A stretch of DNA of 64,000 bases. It comes from Saururus chinensis. Taxonomy: Eukaryota > Streptophyta > Magnoliopsida > Piperales > Saururaceae. Each line of letters opens with the position of its first letter. Position 1 is the stretch's first letter. Below are positions 36,676 through 48,421 of the stretch, piece after piece. Position numbers and translations under genes: made by a program. The DNA lies in NCBI GenBank assembly GCA_035235625.1, contig CP141142.1, positions 46,417,644 through 46,481,643 of the forward strand, in the 5' to 3' direction. The notes below the pieces were generated by a model. That model saw nothing but the letters and a program-made list of their open reading frames with translations, was not told where the DNA came from and did no database searches.

Positions 36676-38055
36676 ATGGGCCAAGAGGGCTTTGCCCTTA
36701 AGCGACCCACCGCAGCCTCGCTCCCCACCGCCGCCCGGCCCGGCGGGCGGAGCAGCGGCGGCGTACTGCCCCGAGGTCGACAGATCCAGAAGACGTTTAA
36801 TAATCTCAAGATCACCGTCCTCTGCGGCTTCGTCACTATCCTCGTCCTCCGCGGCACCATCGGTGTCGGCAACCTCTCCACCGGCTCCGACCCCGCCGCC
36901 GACGAGCAGCGAGTCATCGAGGAGACCAACCGCATCCTTGCCGAGATCCGCTCCGACGATGGCGACGACGACGAAGACCTCAATTTCTCCTCCTTTGGCG
37001 GCAATGCTACCGCCGCCAACGCCACTGCCTACCGGCTCGGGTCGAAGATCATGGACTGGGACCAGCAGCGGAGGAAATGGCTGCAGGAGAACCCTCAGTT
37101 CCCCAACGTCGTTGCGGGGGGCAGGCCGCGGATCCTCCTCCTGACGGGCTCACCGCCCAGCCCCTGCGACAACCCGATCGGCGACCACTACTTGCTCAAG
37201 GCGATTAAGAACAAGATCGACTATTGCCGCCTACACGGCATCGAGATCGTGTACAACATTGCGCACCTGGACAAGGAGCTGGCCGGGTACTGGGCAAAGC
37301 TGCCCATGATCCGCCGCCTCATGCTTTCCCACCCGGAGGTGGAGTGGATCTGGTGGATGGACAGCGACGCCCTCTTCACCGACATGGTCTTCGAGCTCCC
37401 CCTCCACAAGTACGACGACTACAACTTCGTCATCCACGGCTACCCGGACCTGCTCTTCGACAAGCACTCCTGGATCGCCCTCAACACCGGCAGCTTCCTC
37501 TTCCGCAACTGCCAGTGGTCGCTTGACCTCCTTGACGCCTGGGCACCCATGGGACCCAAGGGCCCGATCCGCGACGAGGCCGGCCGTGTCCTTACCGCCT
37601 TCCTCCAGGGCCGCCCGTCATTTGAGGCTGATGACCAGTCGGCCCTGATCTACCTGCTGATAACGAAGAAGGATGAGTGGATGGACAAGGTTTACGTCGA
37701 GAACTCGTACTATTTGCACGGCTACTGGGCGGGGCTGGTGGACCGGTATGAGGAGATGCTGGAGAAGTACCACCCGGGCCTCGGCGACGAGAGGTGGCCG
37801 TTCGTGACCCATTTTGTTGGGTGCAAGCCCTGTGGATCGTACGGGGACTATCCGGTGCAGAGGTGCCTGAAGAGCATGGAGAGGGCGTTCAACTTTGCCG
37901 ACAATCAGGTGCTTCAGATTTATGGGTTTAAGCACCGGGGGCTGCTCACCCCCAAGATTAAGAGGATCAGGAATGAGACGGCCACGCCGTTGGAGACCGA
38001 GGACCCGCTCAAGCTAAGGCATCCGACGTTCGGGGACCGGTCTCAAAACCGATAA
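36676..38055 (+). CDS. XXT5: Xyloglucan 6-xylosyltransferase, XXT5 type (GT34)
   Basis: A single-exon 459-residue type II Golgi membrane protein. It transfers xylose from UDP-xylose to the glucan backbone of xyloglucan. Short cytosolic N-terminus with LPRGRQIQKTFNN just before the membrane segment (about 45-64, ITVLCGFVTILVLRGTIGVG), then a stem with an acidic run (94-101). The GT34 catalytic domain starts near 150: ILLLTGSP (153-160), NPIGDHYLLK, HGIEIVYN, then WWMDSDALF with the DxD motif at 229-231, GYPDLLF, LNTGSFL and FVTHFVGCKPCGSY (376-389). Close agreement with Arabidopsis XXT5 over nearly the whole length, including EETNRILAEIRSD and the C-terminal PKIKRIRNET, supports XXT5 over XXT1/2. 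Start and stop fit the family length; nothing is broken. Lack of introns and high GC are notable beside the AT-rich surroundings. Confidence 0.95.
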   Translation: MGQEGFALKRPTAASLPTAARPGGRSSGGVLPRGRQIQKTFNNLKITVLCGFVTILVLRGTIGVGNLSTGSDPAADEQRVIEETNRILAEIRSDDGDDDEDLNFSSFGGNATAANATAYRLGSKIMDWDQQRRKWLQENPQFPNVVAGGRPRILLLTGSPPSPCDNPIGDHYLLKAIKNKIDYCRLHGIEIVYNIAHLDKELAGYWAKLPMIRRLMLSHPEVEWIWWMDSDALFTDMVFELPLHKYDDYNFVIHGYPDLLFDKHSWIALNTGSFLFRNCQWSLDLLDAWAPMGPKGPIRDEAGRVLTAFLQGRPSFEADDQSALIYLLITKKDEWMDKVYVENSYYLHGYWAGLVDRYEEMLEKYHPGLGDERWPFVTHFVGCKPCGSYGDYPVQRCLKSMERAFNFADNQVLQIYGFKHRGLLTPKIKRIRNETATPLETEDPLKLRHPTFGDRSQNR

Positions 38056-41000
38056 TTTGTTGATCAAAGATTGCGTCTTTATATTTATAATGTTGAGGTA
38101 TGTAACCTTGTAGTTCAAAAAACAAAAGTCATTATTTTTTCCCTCTACATTATGCTCATAGTTGTTAAATTTTGCCTCCTTTATGTATCACAAATTCTTT
38201 TTTTATTCCTAATTTTCCATTTTGTTGTTGTTTGCTAGCAAATAGCATTTCATAGTGAGATGGTTTTTTGGGCAATCTTTCATAGTGGGATCGATCCTTC
38301 TTATATTGTAACTACTTCAAAAAAATTTCCTCAACTTTTGTTGATTACGTATCTGTGCAGTTGCCCTACAGCTTGGATGAATCACAAGCATGCTCATGTA
38401 TCCATTAGAAGAATAGTGATTGGGACAATTCAGTCTTTTAATTAATAACCTCTAACTGTGATTGTTTGCTTTTGTAGTAAGAAGTAAGAAGATATTGCCC
38501 GGTAACTAGTGTCTCCCAAAGTCATATTCTGCAGCATTCAGTGAGTGAACAATTTTTTTTAAGAAAAAAAGAGGTTCCATTAACAAGTTTCATATGGTTC
38601 GTAAAAGTATAAACTTCAGGATAGGAAGAATTCAATGTGTTGAGTCAGCTTATCTCAAAGTTGAGAGGTAAGTTTAACGCTCTAACATTCCAAATTTCAT
38701 TGGGTTTGGATTTGTTGTGGCTGTCTTGTACAAATATTCTTATTCCGTCTTGCATTCATATTATGGTGTGGGTGTTTCATTGTGTTCATAGAGTCAATAT
38801 GCATGGAAGGGGATACCTGAGAATCTGAAATTTAGGCGTGGGAAGATTGCAGTTTACTCGTTCTTGGACATGTTAATTGCTCATACTTAGTTTGTGATTC
38901 TGAAAATGTATTTACTTTTCTGAAAATAATATCTTGTTGTGGATCACATCCTTGCTGAATTTATGAATCTGAAAATATATTTACTTTTCTGAAAATAACA
39001 TCTTCTTGTGGATCTTATCCTTGATGAATTTGGGGGATTGGTGTGTATTTTTTGTGAACATGCAGAATGAGAATGGAAATATGGAATCTGTATTTCAACC
39101 CTTAATAGCTTGGATTAGGTGATGATGATGTACTCATGTTCTATAATTTTATGTTTATCTCCAATTTATATTTCTCAATGTTTTATATGATATTTGATTA
39201 AAACTGTAGCTAAAAGGTACATTGGAGAGTTCATCTTTTGGCCTTGCAAGTTTTAACTTTTAGTGAAACCTGTCTGGATATAAGCTGACATAATGTATCT
39301 GTCATCTTGTAGCATATATAGGTGATAAGTTGAAGAAATTCGTCTTTCCTTTTTCTGTGTATGTTTGGTTTGCCCCAATGTATGCAGGCATTTTCATTAT
39401 TGATGGTCTATATTAACAAATTCCACTTGATAGAAACACATGGCAGTGATGTTGTTGACTCATTTGGAGGCTTTGTAATAGCAGTCCTCAGTCCTCTGCC
39501 ATCCGAATGATCCGATCATGTTGAATTACCTGATAATGGATGCGTAAGCTGCAACTCTTGTACATTTTATTTAAATCATAATCGATGCCTGTTTCAGTAA
39601 TCTGACATTGGGCGTGCTGCTTTTCAAATTCTTATGCCTGAACTGGTGATGTAAAATCTGTGTCAAGGTTTTTATAGGGTGCCGGTACTGGCACTTTAAT
39701 GACGCAAATGTTGAGATGAAGATTCATCTTCATCATCAAACACCTTCTGAAGTTGTTTGAATATTCTTTGCTTGCGGGCAATAAAATACCCACATATTTT
39801 AACATAAAAGTAGGAGGAAATATTTCCAGGGTCACATATCGTTTGTGTACAATGCTAATAATCCGTATTTCAACCCTCATTTCAAGACCGGGAAATTTCT
39901 ATATGTTTGTCATAAAATTCAATGCATAAAAGGAGCAAATGATGTGATATCTTTTATGAGGGAATTCATACGTGTTATGAAGATTGGAATGCATTTATTG
40001 AAGATGAACATGTGAACATGTCAATCTTGCTATTTCTGTATTTTGGACACATTATCGGACTGTTTAATCATGGTCATTATATGGAAATATTTTGTTTCGT
40101 TGATATTCTTCTCCATCATTTGGTAGAGAAAATACTGTGCTAATCCCGGTGGTTAGGGTCATCATATTGGTGTGGAATATGTGAAATGGAAATGGCCAAT
40201 TCTCCTCTCTTTTGCTTGGCGCGTTTGACATCTCAAAGATTGATTGCAAGTGCAATATACTATAGTATGGACGAATTCTGGGTCTTGGGCCCGATCGAGT
40301 AATCCTCCCCTTGAGGACAAAAGCCTCATGGCTGACGTTTGATATTGGATGCATTATGCTCCCTGGAGGGAGACGTTTGACGTTTAATGTCGCTCAATTA
40401 TGCACTTGTAGTAAAATGGTGTGAACTGATATTGGAGGTTTTCCTTCTTTTTTGCTGAAGGCCAATTAGCAAATGATACTGGAGGCATCTCTAACAACCT
40501 CAAAGTTTTGATAGAAATGCATCAGTGCTATGCAAAAGTATCAACCTCGCACTGGAATCAACTTGTATTTAGCTAATTTTTCTCACCTGCGTAGCGTATT
40601 ACTGGTCGTTCAAGAGAGAGCCTCACGAATTTGGAAGTTTTTTTCTAGATACTTGGCATGTCCAACTTTGGGCACGAGTATGGATTTGGAAGATGCAATC
40701 TATTACAAGAACCAATAAATGCCAAATGAAAAGCATCTTTGCTAACTACAATTTAGGTAGTCTTCACTATTTACCAGCACTACCTGGTATCCATTTAAGC
40801 AGGACATGGTTTACACCCCCTTCAAGATTCAGAATTAGAAAGGCAACAATCCCACCATGAAAATGATAGTGCTATGAAGCAACTAAACAGTTTCACCTGC
40901 CACATATCTCCCATTAAGTGAGATTGTTTAGAATCACTGTAGATATATCATGATATACACAGAGAGGAGATTACTTTTTTCAAAAATTCTAAACGTTGAG

Positions 41001-41136
41001 AACTGCACATTTAATATATAGATACAGTTGAATGCTAAAAAAATTTGCCCCTAGATCCTGAAATTTCCATAGGCCAAGCTGCTGATGCATCTAGTGTGGT
41101 GTCAGGGAAGCGCCTCCTTAAAATTCCATTAAACCA
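38056..41136. other. Spacer between XXT5-like gene and membrane protein gene
   Basis: About 3 kb of AT-rich DNA. It includes the XXT5 3' UTR (first few hundred bases) and, at the right, the 3' UTR of the convergent gene. A short direct repeat (tgaaaatrtatttacttttctgaaaataayatctt, near 38900-38925 and 38970-39005) is present. No additional exon could be supported. Confidence 0.35.
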
Positions 41137-44100
41137 TCAAGCCCTCCTTAAAACCTGAACTTTGCAACGTGCAGATATTGCGTCATTTGCTTCAGCAATT
41201 TGATGCAAGAGTTGACTAATCTTCTGCACAATGTAAGGCAACTTTGCACCGTGAGATACATAACTGAGAAGATGATTCATGCCCAAAGAAACATACAAGG
41301 TGTAAGTGCCAGCCTATAAAATGCATTCCGACTGTAAGATCAACCATTTAAAGATCCTAAGTTGAAGAAGCCAACATCCAGAAACTAAATAATATCAGTA
41401 TTCTCCCTTCAACTGATGTGAGAGCCGAAAATTAAGTCCACTTTCTTTTCCTTCTATCAGTGAGTTTTACAACTATCAGGTCACATACCATGTCTCTCTC
41501 GCTCGACATTTTCCTTTGCGCATTCCAATTTGGGATCCAGAAAAAAAGTTGGCAAAGTAACTTTTATGTAATAAGACATATTATATAGCATGCCATACCT
41601 CATTCATTTCTGCAACTTGACGCACTAGCAGACTGATTCTCTGCAGATTAGCAAACAAAGCACGGGTATCAGCACAGAAAGAACTCAGGCAATAAGATGT
41701 ACGTTAATCAAAACCCATTGGTGCTGACAATTCAGAACAATATGCTTCAACATGTTGACCCATTGATTCGATTTAGAAATCGGGCAATTTCAGGTCATCT
41801 ATGTCAGCTTCAATCACTATCGTAGGTCAAGGTTTCATCACAGAGAGAAACATTACTCCTGATACAGTCCTAAACCTATGGAAGTTGTGATGATCTACCC
41901 AAAGGAGACATTCTGCTCAAAAGGAATTATGACCTATATAACCAGGACTAACAAATACCCATGGATGGGCAATGTCGCCAAAGTTTGATCATCTGATGTT
42001 ACCAACAACACATCCTGTTTTGGTCCAACACCTATAAAAGTCACAATCACATCACCCATATAAGCAGGACTAAAAATTGAACTATGGAACCACTTACCAA
42101 TATCCCCAAATGAAACCAAACAAAAAATTTTAGTCAACAGACTTTAAATTTATTACATAAACCACACAATTTTGTCTCAACTGCTCATAAGAAGAAACTA
42201 ATAATGTACGTAGTTTAGTCCAACAGTAAATCTTTACTAGAATGACGATTTTGTTGATTACCATCCCAGTAATTCCAGTTTGTAATTCCCATTTTTTCAA
42301 GAACGTACAAAAATATTTTTTTCTTCAACATGCTCATCCAGGAAGTACCTTTCTGCGTAAGTTCAACAGAAGAAAACTACCTATAGAACTTAAATGACAA
42401 CTAGATAAAATGTGTCTAATGGTAGGGCATATCAAAAGAGCTCCCTTCAGCTTATATGCATTAATTGCCAGGTACTTGTATTTCTGCTACATTTATAGCT
42501 CAAACTGGTATTTTTCTTGGGTGTAGAGCTCTTGACTCAGATTTTTCCATCTAAGCACACAAACCTAGCGAACAATCTACAAGTACAGGGAATCTCCATT
42601 TATCTTACCTGCTACTAAAAGTGCCATGGATTTACAAAAAGCTTCGAGTGACATTGCAATTGGGAACTAATGAGTATGTAAAGAGAAGAATAGGCAATGC
42701 TTGAAACAGCAGACTTGACTACCCACAATGTGAGACTCCCTAACACATTTGGATCATAAGCTTCTAATCAAAGATCAGATTTTTTTATAATATCTAATTA
42801 GAGTTTTAGGCTCCCACATTGTCTGATACTTTTTTTCATAATTGAAATGTGACAAAATACAAAATATTTGCATGCAATTAAACCTTATTTGCCATCAAGC
42901 CCCACTCAAGTGTGTGAGATGACCAGCTAACTACAAAATGCTAGATGGACTAAAATCATTATTTATTATTTTACTTCAGTTACCACTCCTCCTTTTACGT
43001 AGATAGCTGCTTTGGGCTTCACCAACACATTACTTACCATATAGTTTTGGTCTACAAGTCAACAGTTAAAGAGTATTTACGCTGTTACTGATTCTCAGCC
43101 TTGCCTTATCAATTCTAGCTACAAAGTACAATAACATATGAGTAATTTGCAATTTCAACTCAACCTTTGTTTTCTTATGTGAACTTGTTCATAAAACCAG
43201 ACCAAATCAGAACATGAAGCAAAAGGAAACAACATCTCTTTCTTGTTTTATCATATGAAAAGTGAATCAGTCACCTGTTGAAGTCCTCAACCGCCAAGTA
43301 ACTACCAATTATGATCTAAATACTGATTCCAATAAGACTAACAACAAATGGGATTCCCTAAACCCAGCTCGTGATATACACCTCCGTCCTAAATTAATAG
43401 CTCCATTTGACAAAAAATTTGTTCATATTAATAGCTTCATTTTGTTCAATTTAAGTGGTTGTGTGCTTAAAAAAGAGTATCATAAGCTTATTTTCCCTTC
43501 TCTTAGATGTGGGTGGCACCATTCAATAAAAACCACTATTTTTCCAAATGTAGCTATTAATATAGGACGGAGGGAGTATACTATATAGAAACAGAATTAC
43601 TATTTGATTTCTAAATCGATCACCCTCGTCTTAGGTACGACCCATTCATCCTAAAAAAACAGTATCTCTTTTTTGTTATTCTCTTTGATGATACGGACAT
43701 CAGTATAAAGAAAACAATAAGTAAAATGGATCATCGGCAAAAGTACTCAGAAACGCACACGCAATCATGGGTACCCATCACATGAACATGAAGATGAACC
43801 AACCAATTAAATATGACCGTAGTTGTGAAGTTGAAATTCAATTTTTTCTTTTCCCGCTTACCCGGTTCTTATCCTGTACGAGAAGCAGCAAGGAATCGCT
43901 ATCACTGGCACGCCTCCGCCGCCGTGCCCTAATGTACCACAGCATCCCCGCCAGACCCACCACGGTGGAACCGCCGAAAGACAACCAAATTGCCCTCCTT
44001 CCTATACGCCTGGCGCGGTCAAAGACACGGAGAAGCAGAAGCTTAGAATACAAAAGCTGGAATCCCAACCTCAGGCGCTTCCAGAAGTCCTTTCTGACCT

Positions 44101-44377
44101 GGACCCACATGCCAGGGGCCGTTCGGGGAGCGCCCGGCTCGGCCTGCGGCGGCGGTGGCTCAGGCGGGGCGTCGGGCTGGACGAGCAGGCCTTCGTGTCT
44201 GGAGGGCGGGAAGACGGAGGCCAAGTCCTCAAAGGCGGGAGGAGGCATGGCGGGGTCTACCACCTCCCAGTCCCGACCGCCGCGGGATTGTGCGTCGCCG
44301 CCGGCACCGGCGCCGGAGGAAGGAGGTGGCGGGATTTGCTCCCAGTCTTTGATGGCCCACTCCGGAGCTTCGCTCAT
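41137..44377 (-). CDS. Small single-pass membrane protein, three exons
   Basis: Exon 1 is 44377-43862 (172 codons, donor GTAAGC after QDKNR), exon 2 is 41640-41599 (42 nt, acceptor CTGCAG, donor GTATGG) and exon 3 is 41223-41137 (acceptor GTGCAG, ends VLRRA and TGA). All junctions are phase 0, giving 214 residues. Layout: N-terminal MSEAPEWAIKDWEQIPPPP, a Pro-rich loop (64-90), an amphipathic basic part (96-128), one membrane segment (about 131-149, LSFGGSTVVGLAGMLWYI), an Arg cluster (150-156), then a heptad-like C-tail. Exon 2 (RISLLVRQVAEMNE) and the start of exon 3 (KISQLLHQIAEAND) are clearly related, as if one mini-exon had been duplicated. I believe it belongs to an uncharacterised plant family with a WEQIP-type N-terminus; function unknown. 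Other mini-exons in the 2.2 kb intron cannot be excluded. Confidence 0.75.
43377..43578. mobile_element. Stowaway MITE in intron 1
   Basis: The ends are TA-CACCTCCGTCCTAAATTAAT and GGACGGAGGGAG-TA, inverted, with TA duplication on each side and a length near 200 bp. This is the classic Tc1/mariner-derived Stowaway form. It sits in intron 1 of the small membrane protein gene. Confidence 0.85.
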
Positions 44378-44888
44378 CCTGATGGATATAGGAGCGGTGA
44401 TGAATCGATAAGTAAGCTCCAGCCTATAAGGAAGGCCACTACTGTTAATGGGCCCCCACTATCTCAAATTGACGAACTAGGTTGAGGGCCCAGACAAGTT
44501 TTGTGGGCCTTCTTTTATAGGATGGCCATCTCAGATCTTTCTTCGTCCAACAATCTCTTTCTTCCTGATATTTATAGCTGACATTCACATTGGCATTGCA
44601 GTTCAAAGGGATAGAATTATCTTGGATGGACGCATCTAATTCTACTTAGGGCTCTAGTATATAAAAGGGCAGTTCGCTATCTATATACAATTGCCCTCTT
44701 TATGTACCATACTCGAGGCCTTATATGCACTGATTACAGGGTTCTAGTGAGGGCGTTGGTTAGGAAAATCTTTTTCATCTTGGATATTGTAATAACGAAG
44801 AATAAGAGGTGGCTACTGTACACATAACACAAACAAATGCAAGAAATTGATGACACAAACATTTACTATGCATGAAAAGGATATATAC

Positions 44889-45114
44889 ACGAATGAAGCA
44901 TTTTTTATGCTCTACGAAGAATGTGAGCTGACCGTAAGGAACGCCTGAGAGGCATTAATTTTTAAGATCGATAGCGCACATGGTAATGCACGTTAGTGTA
45001 AGTATTACTCACGTTAATGTGCATTATCGTATATGCTATCGATCTACGCCTCCTAAACATTTCTTACGCTTGGCTCATAGTAAGCATGGAACATAAAAAA
45101 CGCTTCTATACACG
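44889..45114. repeat. Long near-perfect hairpin (foldback element)
   Basis: The left arm (GAAGCATTTTTTATG, GATCGATAGC, TAATGCACGTTAGTG) pairs with the right arm across about 220 bp, with a centre near 45003 (GTAAGTATTAC) and only scattered mismatches. No ORF is present. It is either a foldback MITE or a hairpin RNA locus; the arms lie close to the 5' side of the membrane protein gene. Confidence 0.7.
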
Positions 45115-46106
45115 AAAGGTGTAATGGAATCACTAGTGTCATTCACTAAAATTGCTTCCAAACATGGGCCTGACATCGATTACCAGACTAAACACTCCTT
45201 ATTAATTGATAGGAAGACGAAAACCACTGTAACAAATTGAGAGGGAACAAAAAGACCGTTGTAAAAATATACCCCTTGCAAGGACAATGAACTACAACTG
45301 CCTCCACAGACCTCTACACAATCTACCAACCACAACTTGGACTTCTACGTAGCTACCAAGAAGTGAAAAGCCAGAGGGTGGGCCATTCCTATGATGGGGA
45401 CATAGAAGGCGGTAGGTAGACAAGAGAAAAGGGGGAAGAAAGCACAACAAAAAAACAATATCAGGATGATAGAAAACCCTACATATATTACTAAGCTATC
45501 ATTACTAAGTTTATGGTTTTGGAAGCATTAAGCATATTTACCTCATAAATAATAAATGCATGATATTTTTTTGTTCTTTTAGATTGTATACATACTTGAC
45601 CATTTCTAAGAAATTCCATATATTGTTAATAATCACACATTTTAAGGTCATAGATGGTACAATCATAAGATTGATTATATGGCCCTTATTACTTATTTAC
45701 TTCCTATTTTTCAATTCTAAAATATATTTATGTTACAGTTCCTTTTTTCGTATGTAGCGTTAATTTTACTATTGCATTTTTTTCTTTTGATCAAAGAAGA
45801 TAAATTTTTAAAAATTTTATGAGACCTAATATTAGATCGTGAATAAAAATTATGAAAGCTTTCATATTGCTTAGCCGTATGTTCCCTTTCCTTCCTCTTT
45901 AAAGACTCATCATTATGATGCATTGATTTTGAATTGTCATTACCCTTCATTGAGAGGCCTCATCCTATTAAGGGGCTTTCTCCTTCAATGGCAGCTGTGA
46001 TTTGAGGACAAAACATAATTAGTTAAGTTGATACAATCATTTGTTAAGCAAATCCAATAGAAACGAAAAAACAAAAGGGAAATTGTTAGTGATGGAAAGG
46101 TACTAA

Positions 46107-46931
46107 ATGGGCGTTAGTCGTTATGTATTTCATATTACAATTCATCGATTTCAAATTACAAAGTTAGTCGTTTGGGATTTGGAGCGCGTATTTCAGAATG
46201 ATGTGTTAGTCATTTGGGATTCCGTATGTGCATTTTAGATTACCCTGTTAGTCAATGCGAAAGCGATTTCAAAACTCGTACATTTCAAACCCCAACTTAC
46301 AACATAAAATAACCTTCACTTGTGGATTTTCAATTCCGACCCCAACTCATGTGATTTAAAAATGCACGCATCGGGCCAAGGGTCTCTCCTCCATCATATT
46401 CTCCTCTGCAACCCCTTAGAAAGACAAATTCGTTAACGGCTAGGGTGACGGCCTTGCCATTACTAGTCTGAGGGGGGCCAAAGGCCAGCTAGTGGTGGTC
46501 GGCGACCGGCGGCACTGCTGTTGGTCACAATGCACAAAAACAAAGGGAAAAAGAGGGCCGAACAGAGTTTTACCTCACGCCAGTGAGAGCGAGGATGGTG
46601 GTGCTCAAATGTCGTCCTCTCCGGGGCAATGCTGGAGGCCAATCAGCCGGCGGCAGCCGCAATGGATCAAGAGAAGGAAGGGTGGGCAGTTTCGTCGGGC
46701 TGAAACGAGAAAAGATGAGAGATAAGGGTGGACGATCGGTGGGGCCATGCCGGGGTGGTGGCGACGGTACCATGCCAAGGCCGGCCAATGTATTTTATCA
46801 TGCATTCTAAAACCTTAGGATTCTGGTATGTAGTCTGAAATCGAGCATCTGAATTGCAGGATTTTAATATGCATTTTGAAATCAAAAATCTAAAATACAT
46901 CAGTTTAAAATACAGAACGACTAACGCCCTG
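46107..46931. mobile_element. Tourist/Harbinger-like TIR element with GC-rich core
   Basis: The inverted ends GGGCGTTAGTCGTTMTGTATTT are flanked by TAA on both sides (46104-46106, 46932-46934), the target duplication of PIF/Harbinger elements. The element is 825 bp. The outer parts are AT-rich and roughly inverted (TTTCAAATTAC / TTTTGAAATC motifs). The middle, about 46400-46790, is distinctly GC-rich and may be captured or inserted foreign DNA. ORFs in the core are short and overlap on both strands, so no gene is called. Confidence 0.55.
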
Positions 46932-47086
46932 TAAGTGCACAAATGTAGTGGTGGCACATGATAATCACATGAGAGAATATTGAACCGTAGATGAAGCAAA
47001 AAATGATTGACGTTATTGTAACAAATTATTAAAAAAAAAGAGAAACATAAAACACTGGACATTAGCAAATTATCAAAGGATAAAAA

Positions 47087-47411
47087 TGTTATGACCTCCT
47101 AGGGGTCGGCTCTACATTCAAGTCTACTTAAGTTAGAATTTAATTATTATTAAAAATATTTTAAAATAATTAGGAGTTTATTCTTATTGGGTTTGGACTA
47201 ATATTAGAGGCTTATTTTAATTAGAAGTTCTATTAGAATTAGGATTCTTATTTATCTATAAATATTTAAGGGCTATGCCCTAATTGATTTACTCAAAAAT
47301 TAATAGAGAAATAGATTAGTTATTTTTGTTTAGCCTCTTTAGCCCTAATCCTCTCTCTTTCTCCCATTAATTTCCATCTAATTTGTCATGCATAGACATC
47401 AGTTTACAACA
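47087..47411 (+). mobile_element. Small solo LTR, Ty1/copia-like
   Basis: It runs from TGTTATGACCTCC to GTTTACAACA with AAAAA on both sides (47082-47086, 47412-47416). It contains a TATA box (CTATAAATATTTAAGGG near 47255) and a leader with a CCTAATC and CT-rich stretch, as in copia-type LTRs. It is 325 bp. The target duplication is low-complexity and so weak evidence by itself. Fossil, non-coding. Confidence 0.6.
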
Positions 47412-47843
47412 AAAAATTGGCCAAGCCAATAGCAAATAATTGGCTAATAAAATAAGTTTCCGTAATTTAAGTGATCTTAGCTAATAGGTTTATTTGCCTT
47501 TTGTTACTTTTTTATAGCAGTTTCTTGTACAAATTTGGTGATATTTTAGATTTCTACTAAAATTTTGTTGTTAGCAGTTATCTATGGTTTAATGAGGAGA
47601 TGTTTGGCAAAAGAGTTTCACAATTTCAAAGTTGTGGAGTTGCCAAACAGCTCATAGATTGACTACTTTTTCTTGGTACGCATCGATTGAAAACTTGGTT
47701 GCATATTTTTACAACTGATCATGCCCATCACCCCTTAATTTCATTTACACAGCACAACACACCAATGTTTTTCGTCAATTATCCCACAGATTCTCCTCCC
47801 TATGATTGCATCCTCAGCAATTAAAATTTACATGATAATCCAG

Positions 47844-48421
47844 TTATTGATGCCATTTATACAAAGGTCTATTACACATCACACACTCAGGTAGCTTGAG
47901 CCAAAACTCTGAGCACAAGAGGTGCGAGCAGGCTGCCATCTCTTTCACGTCATCAAAGCCCATGCAACCACCACAATCTTCACACCTTGGCACACACCAG
48001 TAGCAGCTGCAGCCGAGCCTTTTCCATAAAAACTAATAAAAAAAGTTTCTAAGACTTCCCCATGCTACCCTGTGATCACATACAGTAGTGAAAGAATCTC
48101 ACGGCAAAAGGAAGACTTTTCCATGCCACACAACTTCCAGTGAAAAAACCCAGCAGGCCTGATGTAAACTTGGACCTTCATCTTATTTGATGGATTTGAA
48201 AGTTTAAATGGGAATCATTTTAAAAAAAATATGAATAAAAGAGCTTACCAGTGACAATTTATCTTCATTTTTGTGCCTTATGAATGTGCCCTCTCTTCGA
48301 AACCTTCCTGATCCCACTTTCTTTGGACCCAGGTGGGGAAATTTTATCGGACAATGATCTACATGTTTCTCATTCAATCCTCGAGGAGTGCCTACAAGGG
48401 GGTTCACTGTACCTTCACTAT
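47844..48421 (-). CDS. Putative Cys-rich protein gene (last two exons)
   Basis: Exon A (48421-48249) follows a TTTATATAG acceptor and ends at a GTAAGC donor. It encodes about 57 residues including VDHCPIKFPHLGPKKVGSG and FRREGTFIRHKNEDKLSL. Exon B (48032-47844) follows a T-rich ATTAG acceptor in matching phase 0 and encodes 62 residues plus TAA. Exon B has ten Cys: GCSCYWCVPRCEDCGGC, then AACSHLLCSE and PECVMCNRPL. The frame is blocked upstream of each acceptor, so both acceptors are needed. I do not recognise the family; the Cys spacing is not the defensin pattern and could be a metal-binding or disulfide-rich domain. A first exon should lie above 48421 but I could not identify it. Confidence 0.45.

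Noticed and set aside
36621-37025. Long minus-strand ORF over the XXT5-like gene, and a plus-strand one at 36692-37144
   Set aside because: Shadow frames of a GC-rich true gene; composition (Pro/Arg/Ser runs) is that of an off-frame reading.
43767-44411. 214-codon plus-strand ORF
   Set aside because: Antisense of exon 1 of the small membrane protein gene, whose own frame has sound splice sites and family-like motifs.
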